Below are positions 47,691 through 57,965 of a stretch of DNA of 64,000 nt, piece after piece (positions within the stretch are counted from its first letter, which is position 1; each line of letters opens with the position of its first letter). A program made the translations under genes and the position numbers. The stretch comes from Labia minor (Eukaryota > Arthropoda > Insecta > Dermaptera > Spongiphoridae). Below the pieces are notes generated by a model that saw only the letters and a program-made list of their open reading frames with translations, was not told the origin of the DNA and did not search any database. The stretch spans positions 19,190,910 through 19,254,909 of the forward strand of contig OY720350.1 of the NCBI GenBank assembly GCA_963082975.1, in the 5' to 3' direction.

Positions 47691-48008
47691 AAAGCGCGGC
47701 ATACTTTTAACGGTTTAAAAATTTGGCCCACAAAAATAAAGATAAGTGTAAAAATTTTACTATATTGGAAAAATTAGTCCCAAAAACCGTTTATCTTTTT
47801 ACCGACCGACGATAGTAAGGGAAGTATTGTTTTTTTTAGAACCATATTGAAAAAATTTCGAAAAAAGCCGGAAATGTTTAAGAGCCTAATCCCAAAAACG
47901 TTTTACCTTTTTTTTAAAAAACCAAATTGAAAAAATTTAGAAAAAAAGTTGGAAATGTTTAAGAGCCTCATAATCTCGCGGTACACTTTTGAAAATCTGG
48001 TTGAGAAT
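47691..48008. mobile_element. hAT-like MITE E, copy E2 (degraded)
   Basis: Shares GCGGCATACTTTTAACGG, TAAAGATAAGTGTAAAA, TTAGAACCAAATTGAAAAAA and TAATCTCGCGGTACAC with E1 and E3, and ends TTGAGAATCATT. The left TIR is lost and an internal part is duplicated. It contains a short family A 5' end at 47799-47829. Confidence 0.75.
47799..47829 (+). mobile_element. Solo 5' end of family A inside E2
   Basis: TTACCGACCGACGATAGTAA and the next ~11 bases match only the first ~30 bp of family A. The E sequence resumes directly on both sides (…TTATCTTT and TTTAGAACC…). No core, GTCY tract or 3' hairpin is present. Confidence 0.75.
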
Positions 48009-48480
48009 CATTCATTTAAAGTTTGAATTTTTTTAAATTGATTTTTAAAGATTTTAATTGAAATCTTTTTTTTTAAATAAATCTATAATTTTTATAAGAC
48101 ATTTATTTATACATATTAATTTCGGTTCTACAAAATTAATTAAAAAAAAAATAAAAAAATATGTTGAATTTAATTTACTTTAATTTAAATTTAATATAAA
48201 AATTTAAAAATAAATAAAAATATAATTAAATTCTAAGATTTAAAATAAAATTAATTATTAAATAATAACTAAATCAAGATCTAAAACAAATTTATTATTT
48301 TTTCTCTTAAAATTAAAATTCTTCTTCTTAAATCTTCATTAAATTCTCATTTTTTTAACACGAAGTATTTAATGTAAATTTCATATAAAATTCCCACATT
48401 TAAAATTTTTAATCACTTTAAATTAACTTATTTTATTTTTATTATTTGATAATATTATTATTATTATTTGGAAATATTTT
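48009..48480. other. AT-rich spacer
   Basis: Low-complexity sequence. No feature seen. Confidence 0.5.
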
Positions 48481-48990
48481 TTGGATAATTAATCTTTGTA
48501 GCATTGAATGCAAATTTAATTCCGAGGTCAGGTCATTCGCTTGGTCGAATTTTATTTTATTTTTTTTTTTTTTTATTTTTTTACTATTCCTTAAAATATA
48601 GCCATTCATTCATAATAATTCGTAAAGCGGATTGAATGGTAGGTGAGGAAGTCACTTCCGGTCCAGGTGATCGTCCTCACGTGCGTGATCTCTGCGTGAT
48701 CTTATTAAAGCCGAGCCAAGAGGCGAGTGCTCACGCAGAGTGAACCTGTGGGCCACAATGGCCCCTGGGAACCTGCTTAGCATAAACATAAACATTCATT
48801 AAAAGTTGGCAACTTGCTCAGGTCAGGTCCCAGGACGGACTACCATTTAATTAATTATTAATCAAATAATTTCACTGGAATAACAGAAAGAAAAATGAAG
48901 AGCTTGTAACTGCAACTGAATGGACGTTCAGGGTTCAAAGTTTCACATTCATGTTCACAAATTAATAAACCACGTTACCCTTCAATTTAG
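48481..48990. other. Higher-complexity island
   Basis: A relatively long non-repeat segment, for example 'GAGGAAGTCACTTCCGG' (near 48645, palindromic AAGTCACTT) and 'GGTGATCGTCCTCACGTGCG'. Also 'GTGATCTCTGCGTGATC' and 'GTGCTCACGCAGAGTG', a local inverted repeat at about 48680-48742. No ORF. Possibly a regulatory element or a structured transcript. Confidence 0.4.
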
Positions 48991-49710
48991 TTTAATATCA
49001 TCCCTTGAAAATATTCAATTTCTTTTATTATTTCATTTTTTTTTTGTTCTAATGATTAATTAAGCTTAAAATAAATAAATAACATTTTAATAATTTTTAT
49101 TTTATCAACTTTTTAAAATCTGTATTGTTTCTAGTCTATTTGGGGGGGGGGGGGGGTTAACTAGCCCTCAGATATTAATTCATTCATTAAGCGTGACGTC
49201 TTATTAAGAGAATAAATTCAGACAAAAATAATTAATATTAATTATGACAGCAAATAAAATTAAATCACGTATTGTTTCATCTCAAATGATTATATATATA
49301 TATATATATAATATATATTAATTTATAAACCTAGATGCATAGCATCTTGTTAAATAAGTTATAAATCTAATGAAAATATCCAGGAGTTTCTATCTAATTA
49401 ACCAATTTCTCACCAAGCAAGAAATATATTATGCAAATAAAACTAAATAAAAGGACAAAGAGATACATATTATAAGAGTATTTTATTTCTTTTTTAATTT
49501 TTTTTTTTAAATAGTCAATTATTAAAAATTATATAAATGCGAATTTAAAATAATCGTTTATTTCATTTAATATTGTAATCGGTGTTTAAAATATGAAGAG
49601 AAAAATCAATAAAATCTGATGTGAATATTTATTTACTTATTATGATTATTAAATTAAATAAAAAAATAAAATAAAAAAAAAATTAATTTGGAGAAGTTAA
49701 ATCTAGAATA
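48991..49710. other. AT-rich stretch with 15-G tract
   Basis: Low-complexity A/T containing an isolated 15-G homopolymer at 49142-49156 and a (TA)n near 49291-49311. No gene seen. Confidence 0.45.
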
Positions 49711-50387
49711 TAGTGGTTCCCAACCTTTTTGAATCAAAATCCCACTTCGTAAGGCCGGCTTCATAATTCGCCCCCTATACATTTTAACATATAAAAATTA
49801 AAAATCATCTTACCTTTTTTTTTAGAACCATATTGAAAAAAAGCGGAAATGTTTAAAAAGCCTGATCGCAAAATCATTTGACCTTTTTTACTATCTCGTA
49901 AGAGAAAATTTTCGATGTTGAGATTTTGATGTTTTTATACGTTTTGAAGGTTCCTGAATCATTTTCACTAAGGTTGAGAAAAATGTCTGTGTGTGTGTAT
50001 GTGTGTGTGTGTGTATGTGTGTGTGTATGTGTGTGTGTGTGTATGTAACCAAGATTAGGCAAAAACGGTTTGAGCTAGAATAATGAAATTTGGTACATGG
50101 ACATTATTCAAAATTCATAGTTTTCTATCAACTTTTGAGAAATGTAGCTCAACCGGAAGAGGGTCATTACCTACCACTTTTTGATTTTTTTCCTCTAAAG
50201 TGACCGTAAAAATAAAGATAAGATATGTTATTTAATCCAATTCAAATTGCGAGATAGTCGAGTGGAGACACTCCAGCTTTTTTAAAGTTGAAAATGATTT
50301 CGCCCCCCAAAAATACTATCGCCAAAAATACTACAGTCAAATAATCGCCCCCTTTAAGATGTCGATCGCCCAGATTGAGAATCACTA
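49711..50387. mobile_element. hAT-like MITE E relative, copy E4, with nested B11
   Basis: The ends TAGTGGTTCCCAACC and GATTGAGAATCACTA are E-type TIRs. The interior shares TTAGAACCATATTGAAAAAA and GCGGAAATGTTTAA with E1-E3, but has its own CGCCCCC-bearing arms (49770-49785 and 50346-50352). It is interrupted by B11. The target duplication is not preserved. Confidence 0.72.
49889..50277 (+). mobile_element. Family B Helentron-like element, copy B11, internally deleted, nested in E4
   Basis: 5' end TACTATCTCG at 49889 and a long (GT)n at about 49986-50043. The 3' end is GCGAGATAGTCGAG plus TGGAGACACTCCAGC at 50250-50277. Everything between the core and the last ~60 bp is deleted, leaving 389 bp with both ends intact: the smallest complete-ended B copy here. 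Confidence 0.85.
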
Positions 50388-50879
50388 ATTTATAATGATT
50401 GAATATTTATTTTCTTTATTTATATGATTTTTTCCTACACTTTTTGTATTTTGAGCTTGAATTGAAAAATTATATTCATTATATTTATTTTTTTTTAATA
50501 AATTTAATAGACCTTCTTCTCTTTTATATTTTACTCAGTACATGAATACATTATAATTTAATAGATATTTAAAAATTAATTTTACTTCCCATCATTGTTA
50601 TTATATTTATTTATGTATTATTAAAAATAATATGTTTAGTATAGTGAATTTGTACAAATTTTTTTATTATTAATATTCTCCTTTCTTTTCTCTCTTTGAC
50701 AAATATTTTTATTTTATTCAATTTTTTGGATTGTTGGAATATATTATGCACCATTTTTAAACATTCGTTGTCATATTTTTGACATCTCTTAATTATAAAA
50801 CTAGCTATTAGGTAATGGATCATACACATTTTTGCAATTTTAAACAAATTATAAATTGCATAAAAAAAAAATTAAATAA
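50388..50879. other. AT-rich spacer
   Basis: Low-complexity sequence. The 78-residue reverse ORF at 50611-50847 is lysine/isoleucine low complexity and not called. Confidence 0.5.
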
Positions 50880-51258
50880 ATAATCTATGTATCTCTGTGA
50901 CTCTTCAAAACTCGAAAGTTCTTGGCCGCAACAACCACATTTCTTTAAGGGTCCTTTTCTTAAGCCACATCCATCCAACTCCTATTTTCTCCCATTTCTC
51001 TTTTGTTCCTTTCAACATTGTCCGCCTACCGCATTCTTGGTCTTACAATCGATCACTTCCCAATCAATTTCCTCACAAATTAACTTCTCGCCAGTCATTC
51101 ATCTCCTATTCTTAGCATGTATTTTGACCATCACAACCTTTTTGATTTTATTACTTTTATTATTTAGAGATGCATAGACATCATGCAATTCCTCGTCTCC
51201 ACCATTCCCCTGTGACCTCTTCTTTCTTTGGCCCATAAATCCTGCGAAGAATCCTATT
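50880..51258 (-). pseudogene. LINE reverse-transcriptase 3' fragment (copy 2, more decayed)
   Basis: Reverse-strand relic of the same LINE family as 45525-45965. The 3' ends align base for base at first (CTCGAAAGTTCTTGGC). Further upstream, words such as CATGCAATTCCTCGT and TTCTTTCTTTGGCCCATAAAT recur. It is broken by stops and indels in every frame. The two forward ORFs over it are shadows. Confidence 0.8.
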
Positions 51259-52380
51259 TTGAAAAAAATAAATAAATATAAAAAATTGTATATTATAGAA
51301 AATTATAATAAATTTTATTGTTTATAAATCTATATTCTATTTCCATAGAGAAGGCTATATTTTATTTATTATATTTTAATTAAATTTTTTGGAAAGAAAA
51401 TTCATTGCTATTTTATTTGTTATTTATTATATTAATCCATGAAAATATAATCTTAATGATTTCATTAAATTAATTTATTTTTATTATTTTGATCAAATAT
51501 TAAATGATATAATATATTTTAATTAAAATTAAATTAATTATAATCATTTTAATTTCTCAAAATTCTAGAATAAAATTCTTAGTAGACCACCCTGATCATA
51601 TACAAGATAACTATATCTCAATGTCACATCTATTATTTTTTTCCCTCTGTTTGCTGCTAGAGAAAAATATCTTTTTATTAATTTCCTGGTGGTCCTTTAA
51701 TAAGAAATAGACTCCAATCCATTAGAGAGTGCACTCCGTAAATAGAATTTAACATAAATGACCTGGGAAAAGAAATTATTAATTGAAAATTTTTCTTATA
51801 TTATATAAGTATATACATATATAAAAAAAAATCGGTTTCGTTTTAAGTTTTTAAAAGATGAATAAATATTTTTTCTGGTTCGTTTAACTGGATGAAAATT
51901 ATAATGTAAAATGGTAAAAATATTCAAATATATATTTTTTTTTATTAATTTCGAAACTAAAGAAAATCTTTTTTGGGGTGTACTACTCTTTTTCATATAC
52001 GCGTGCACATTAAGAAGATTTTTTTTATTCCTTTCTTCCCGAAGTCCTCATTAAAGCTAAAGTTCGTTTAATAGCTTTTTTTTTAAAACTTACAATCCGA
52101 CCCCCATGGTAAGTTAATTAAGACAACAAAAGTCCTAACATAAATGGACGTATTATGATTCAGATTAACAACCTAACAGAGAATTTGTGGTTTTTATATT
52201 CTTATAAAAGCGGTAGATCCCAGATGCCTAGAAAAAAATGACCATCTTGCCACTAATGACCCTTTTATCCAACCCCTTATATTGTCTGGGAATAATTATT
52301 TCTTTTATATTACCATAAAAAAGAATATATGTATAATATAAAATTTAAAAAAAAATCAAAGACGCGATCAAAATAAAACA

Positions 52381-52411
<31 letters not shown>

Positions 52412-52663
52412 AAATTAAAATGTGTGTAAAACGTAATTTCTATTTTATTATTCAAATCTCATAGTTTACTTTAATACAATTAAGCAAATAAGATAGAATT
52501 AATTACTATAATTTATACAATTATATGAAAAGTTCTCAATAAAAGACGTCACTGGCGGTTTCTTTTGTTGAAAAATTTAATAATGACTTAAATCCAAATT
52601 GATACGGGGGAGTATGAATTCTTCTCCCCTCTTCTATAAATATCAAAGATATTATATAGTAGT
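51259..52663. other. AT-rich stretch with two small islands and poly-A
   Basis: Islands at about 51580-51780 ('GTAGACCACCCTGATCATATAC') and 52020-52290 ('CAATCCGACCCCCATGGTAAG') are more complex than their surroundings. A 25-A run lies at 52380-52404. No gene seen. Confidence 0.4.
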
Positions 52664-52687
52664 TACTATCGTCGGTCGGTAAAAATT
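52664..52687 (-). mobile_element. Solo 5' end of family A
   Basis: TTACTATCGTCGGTCGGTAA is the reverse complement of the family A 5' terminus. Nothing further of the element follows, so only ~20 bp is present, in a T-rich context. Confidence 0.65.
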
Positions 52688-52832
52688 CAAGTTAATGTGT
52701 TCAAAATATGGAATCCAACTTATTTTTTTTTATTAAAATGACAATCTATATTTTTTATTAGGTCAATCAAGTGAACTTATAAAAAATCTCGTAAGTAAAG
52801 AAACTTTTATTTAATGATTTTCTAAGTAATAA

Positions 52833-53711
52833 GCTGGAGTGTCTCCACTCGACTATCTCGCAATTTGAATTGGATTAATTAACATATATTATATTTAAAT
52901 TAAATTAATTATAAATTAAAATTAATAAATAATGTCTGAAATTATATTTATATATATATATAGCAGTGTGGTGTCCCACACTACAAATAGATGGCGCCGC
53001 GCCAACTTGCACCAATTCAGGAAGTAGTAACTACTGTTGAATATTGTATATAGTGAGGATGGTATGATAATAATTAATTAGATTGTAGTTAAATCCATCT
53101 CGTAATTTACGAAAGATATTGATGAATAAAAAATTCCCCTAAAATAATCAGAACGCCATTTGCTCTCACTATTATAATCTCAGTCTCAACATGAAGGGAT
53201 ATGTATATAGGGGCTTGGAGGTGCCATAGAGATGGAGACATAACTCAATTTATTATTTCATACCATCCTCATCATATACAAAATTTAACAGCTGTTGCTA
53301 CTTCCTGAGTTGGTGCATATTGGCGCGGCGACATCTATTTGTAGAGTGGGGCACCACAAGCAGTTTTATACAATTTTTAATCATGTGAAAAACTATTAAA
53401 CATATATCTTTAGTTTTACCACCACTTTACAGGAAAATAAATCAAAACGTAGGTAATGACCCTCTTCCGGTTGAGCTACATTTCCCAAAAGTTGATAGAA
53501 AACTACGAATTTTTAATAATGCTCGTATACCAAATTTTATGATTCTAGCTGAAACCGTTTTCGGGTAATTTTGTCTACAAACACACACACACATAGACAT
53601 TTTTCTCAACATTAGTGAAAATGATTCAGGACCCTTCAAAGCGTATAAAAACATCAAAATCTCGACATCAAAAATATTCATGATCGTAATACTATGTCTA
53701 GCGATATAGTA
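52833..53711 (-). mobile_element. Family B Helentron-like element, copy B12, carrying C6 (both ends intact)
   Basis: Reverse strand: GCTGGAGTGTCTCCACTCGA at 52833 (3' hairpin), AT-rich block, C6, core, (CA)n near 53580-53593, and 5' end at 53711 (GCGATATAGTA). This is the most complete B+C composite in the window. Confidence 0.86.
52967..53358. mobile_element. TIR element C, copy C6, with perfect 5-bp duplication
   Basis: TGTGGTGTCCCACACTAC...GTGGGGCACCACA is flanked on both sides by AGCAG (52962-52966 and 53359-53363). The unoccupied site ATAGCAGTTTTATAC occurs in B4. The left arm holds AGATGGCGCCGCGCC. Confidence 0.9.
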
Positions 53712-54389
53712 AAAATTTTAACAAAAATAAATTGCTTATTTTTTCGAAAAGAATTTAATATTTGAAATAAAAATTTGTTTTATTATTTTTCCTAAATCAT
53801 AAAAACAAAAGACTTAATATAAGATTACTATATTAGAATATTTGTGAAATTTGACTATTATTTAAATATAAATTAAATAAAAATATTGCACAAATTCTAA
53901 ATATTTTTTATTATTAATACATTAATTGCTAATTTCATAAAAATTATGAAGCGAAGACTAATTTGAGATATTTTTCAAAATACGAAAGAAGGTAAGATTT
54001 GAATTTTTTTTTTAAATTAGTGAATTAATTCTATCTCTCTTGTGCGAGAGAGTAAAAATATATTTATTTTTTGATTTATCATTGAATATATTATATAACA
54101 TTGGTTTCCTATACATATACATAATTTCTTAAAACTTTAATATAAATTATTACCAGTTGCTAGTAAATCATTTCTAATATTATATAAACTTAACTTTTAA
54201 TTTTCTTCTTTAAGATAATTCAAACTTTTCTTTTGAAATATTATTATTTCTTGTAAATAATAGCCCTACATATCATCATTATCATCATTATTTAACATGA
54301 ATTGAATACTTAAAATTGAAATTTAATTTCTCGTTTTCTTTTTAATTTCATTCAAAGAAATCAATCACTGCCGAAAATGTATATTATTC
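53712..54389. other. AT-rich spacer
   Basis: Low-complexity sequence. No feature seen. Confidence 0.5.
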
Positions 54390-54990
54390 AGTTAAACCTA
54401 ATAATTCTTGATTTCGACGTCTGACCCTGAGCCCCATTTCAAGTCTGCATTCACCGCAGCGTGAAAAGCGAGCCTGAGGAATTGTGGGGAGGTGAAATAG
54501 TCTTACGACGTAATGACGATGAAAATCATTTGCATAGTGCAGCCAGCCAAAGCAATAATAGCATTGTCCTGTCTTTGGGGCCCTCTTCGCCCTCCAATCA
54601 AATACCCTACTACCAATACACTTACACACAAGTATATATATATACAAGTACAAAGACCACGTACATTCATAAGAATCCATTCATTGAACTTAATAAGACA
54701 GGATGCTAGACGCCGGAAGCCCCTCAAAATCAAGATCCCGCCCTCTTTTTAGGGATTATTCTTTTTTTCCTCTTTTTCTATTATTCTCATTCCTTCTTTT
54801 AATTGTTTTCAAGGGTTGACTTTTCGTAGTCGATTGGTTTCCCATCTCATGGTTCAACTCAGTAGTGAGTACGATAATGATGATAGATTCGAAGATAATT
54901 GGACGAAAGTTGTAAATGTTGTAACAGAGGCCTTCCATCTTAGGATGAAGGGAAATAGGAACATGAGAATCGCGGGATATGGAATAATAG
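54390..54990. other. Higher-complexity island with several overlapping short ORFs
   Basis: A GC-richer block with overlapping ORFs on both strands of 60-98 codons (for example 54384-54680 reverse and 54816-55073 forward). None shows a recognisable domain, and the ORFs conflict in frame and strand, so no gene is called. It could hold an unrecognised exon or conserved regulatory DNA. Confidence 0.35.
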
Positions 54991-55922
54991 ATCTTACATC
55001 ATTATACAATCAAAAGTGTGCTTTTTTTATTGATTATCGGTTAATAAGGTATTTCCCTCCAATTTGTATCTGAATAGAAATTTTGTTTTGTTTATCATCA
55101 CGTAACAAATTTTCAAATTAAAATGGAAGATTTATTTTTTGTTCTATCTCTTTGGGAAACGACAACACTATCCTCTACCACTACCATCATTGATGATCAA
55201 TTCAAAATCTATATAATAATAATAATAATAATAATTTAAATATTTATTTTGATTTCTATAATTTTTTTTTATCATCTAACGAAAATAAATTTACAAAATT
55301 AATTTCTTAAAAACGTAATTTGCCGTGACTATTTAAATCAGAATTTAGTTGATATATCCACTTGTGTTTATCATTTCGTAATGCACAGGATTCCATCCAT
55401 ATTGACTATATTTTATCTGTATATCAATAAATAATCATTTATTTGTCAAACATTCGTGTTTATGTAAATCATAAATGCCAAAACAGAGAAAAATAGATAT
55501 AGTATTACATTATATCTTCTAAACCTATTTTGGGTTTTAAATGTATTTTTAGAATGATAATATTTATTAAAAAAAATAAAAACGAATTGTGTTCTCCAAA
55601 TTTTCATTGTATGTGACAAGAAGATAAGCAAATGGTAAGCATGAAAGAAAAAATATCTAAATGAAAATAAAAAATATTTTATTGAAAACCTTTTAATAAT
55701 TTCTGAATTTTATACTGATGTACTGATATGAAGTATATTTTTCCAGTGTGATTGAAATATCTTAAAATTGAAATAATTCTTTTCTAGATAAATCAATAAC
55801 ATCGGTAAAAAAGAAAAGAAAATCTTATTCACACGATTATATACTAAACAAATTTAAAACAAAACAGTGAGTATAGTACTGATAAAACTGCAAACTTCTG
55901 ATGATGACGTTACTCTCTAAAT
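54991..55922. other. AT-rich stretch
   Basis: Low-complexity A/T, with an (ATA)n microsatellite at about 55212-55234. No gene seen. Confidence 0.5.
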
Positions 55923-56068
55923 CAGTGATCCTCAACCACTATGCCGCGGCACTTTAGTGTGCCGCGAGATTATGAGGCTCTTAAACATTTCCGACTTTTT
56001 TTCTAAATTTTTTCAATTTGGTTCTAAAAAAAAGTGTGCCGCGGTAAAAAAAAGATTGAGAATCACTG
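55923..56068. mobile_element. hAT-like MITE E, copy E3 (short)
   Basis: The ends CAGTGATCCTCAACC and GATTGAGAATCACTG are flanked by CTCTAAAT and GTCTAAAT (seven of eight identical), an 8-bp hAT duplication. The 146-bp interior is a subset of E1, with GTGCCGCG arms. Confidence 0.87.
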
Positions 56069-56519
56069 GTCTAAATGATCTTAAGTTAATTAAGAATTTA
56101 TTTTGAAATAAAAAACCGAGTGTTGTTAATAATAATTACCTTAAACCATTAAATTTTATTATTGATTTTCAGTTACATTTATAGATTGAAAGTTGTTATA
56201 AAAGAAAAAAAAAATATTCATAAAAAACAAACAATTAAAATTTATTAAAAAACCTCTTCACTACTATTAATATTATTATAATTATTATTATATTAGATAG
56301 AGCGTATCTACATAAAAAATAAAATAAAAATTTATAAATGCAAATGTCAAAAGGACATTCTTGATTTAAATCTAAAAAATAATTAAAAATAATAAATAAA
56401 TAATAGCCATATCCACATTTCAAATCACTAAAGACTTGAATTCATTTTTAATTTTTTTATTGTTTTATATAATTAAGACGAAAATTCGTAAATAATATAA
56501 TTTTTTTTTTAAATAATTA
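56069..56519. other. AT-rich spacer
   Basis: Low-complexity sequence. No feature seen. Confidence 0.5.
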
Positions 56520-57002
56520 ATTTCAGTTTACTTTGGCCTAATTGGTGTTTAATAACCCAGCCCATTTGGCTAAAGAATAAGTACATAGCCTTACTAAAGA
56601 AGGTATTCAATTGAAGGAGGTGAGAGGGTGGGGAATAAAGAGGGCGGGCACAAAGGTAGACCTCTATTGTGCAACTGAGGCAAGAGTTCTAAATCACGGA
56701 AGCTGCAAAGAGAAAACTTCCTGCCTGACAATAGACAAAGCGAGAGCCTTGTTCCACCCCCTCAGACTCTCTCATTCAAATCCACCCTGCAGGTTCTTAT
56801 TATATATATATATATATCTACATCCTGAACAATTCATTAATCCCTGTCAAATACAACCAGAATATACTAAAAAAAAATTTTAAATGATTTTTATTCAAAT
56901 AGTTAATCTCATAAATAACTATAAGGAGGGGATGTGAGAAAGATGGAAATGGGAAGTGACTATTTCTACAATATTTTATAATGCTATTTTATCAATAAAA
57001 AA
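56520..57002. other. Higher-complexity island at about 56520-56800
   Basis: Mixed, apparently single-copy sequence ('CACGGAAGCTGCAAAG', 'CACCCTGCAGG'). A 90-residue ORF at 56611-56883 ends in a (TA)n-encoded repeat and shows no domain, so it is not called. Confidence 0.35.
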
Positions 57003-57290
57003 ACCTCCGACTTTTGTACGTCCTACTCTAGAACAACGTCTATCAAGTCGGTTATATCAATTAGGTGTCCTATGATCAATAGAACGGATCCTATCAACCT
57101 TTACTTTGATTTTCTTGATCGGTGACGCTACTTTTTATCAAGTATCCTAATTTTCCTAATTTTGATCCTGGAGGCTGGGTTGATTTTGTCCCAAAGTCCC
57201 CAGCTAGAGAAATTCCCTTGTCAGGCCCGGGACTTGATCCCGGAACCACGAGAATGTGAGCCAGCTATGCTAACCTCTCACCCTGTGACA
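57003..57290 (-). mobile_element. tRNA-derived SINE, copy S4 (near full length)
   Basis: Reverse-strand copy with both the 3' end (AAACCTCCGACTTTTGTACG) and the tRNA-like head, whose box-B-like word is GGGACTTGATCCC and box-A part GCTAACCTCTCACCC. It aligns with S1 along its whole length with small indels. Confidence 0.84.
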
Positions 57291-57559
57291 CCTTCATTTT
57301 ATCAATATGAAACCAAAAATTAAAATAAAATGATTTTATTACTAAACAACAATTTTGAAGGAGGATAATTTTTCTGAAGTAAAACATGAAGCATTTATCA
57401 ATTTTTTAAATGGAAAAGAAGGGAAGAACTCATTTTTATAATTTTATGTCTAAAGATATTAAGAATTTGAATTATATTACATTATTTATTAAAAATTTTT
57501 TTATTAAATGAAAATTAAATTAATAATGAAATTTTACTTTGAGATAATTCATTTAAAGT
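57291..57559. other. AT-rich spacer
   Basis: No feature seen. Confidence 0.5.
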
Positions 57560-57965
57560 ATTTTTTACATTAGGATCTGGACCAGGGTCATAACATGTGT
57601 TTCCTCCGAAGGAGGTTCGTGGAAGGAAGTAATGGGTGGAGTCGTGTGGGCGGTACTTCTCTTTTGAAGAGATTTTTTTGAGTTGGCAACCACCAGCGAC
57701 TGAAAATCCATCTTTCGGGGTGTGTGTGTGGGGGGGGGGGGTGCACGTGCGAGCCGACAAAATCAAGGAAACAAGTTCCCAGCTGCAAATTCCATTCAAT
57801 AACGACAGGACATGGATCGAATTTTTCAATCGAAACAACAGGTTATCAATACAAAATTCCATACAACAACAGATAAAGAAAAGATAAAAAAATATGAATG
57901 AATCTCGTTGAATAAAGAGTGTATATGGGATGGGGGGATGGGGAGAAGGTGAATACAACCTTTAT
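57560..57965. other. Higher-complexity island with 12-G tract
   Basis: Mixed composition with a 12-G tract at 57730-57741 next to GTGCACGTGCGAG. A 147-residue reverse ORF (57515-57958) and a shorter forward one overlap. The long ORF is split by a proline/histidine stretch from the G tract, has no domain I recognise and conflicts with ORFs in other frames, so I do not call a gene. Confidence 0.35.

Noticed and set aside
12599-53711. CRISPR-like or satellite array formed by the repeated B copies
   Set aside because: Copies are far apart, in both orientations and of different lengths, with nested elements. They are dispersed transposons, not an array.
54384-55073. Cluster of 60-98-residue ORFs on both strands
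   Set aside because: They overlap each other in conflicting frames and none resembles a known family. Possible exon content cannot be settled without transcripts.
57515-57958. 147-residue reverse ORF, the second longest in the window
   Set aside because: A proline/histidine stretch comes from the G12 tract, composition is biased, ORFs on the other strand overlap, and there is no domain.
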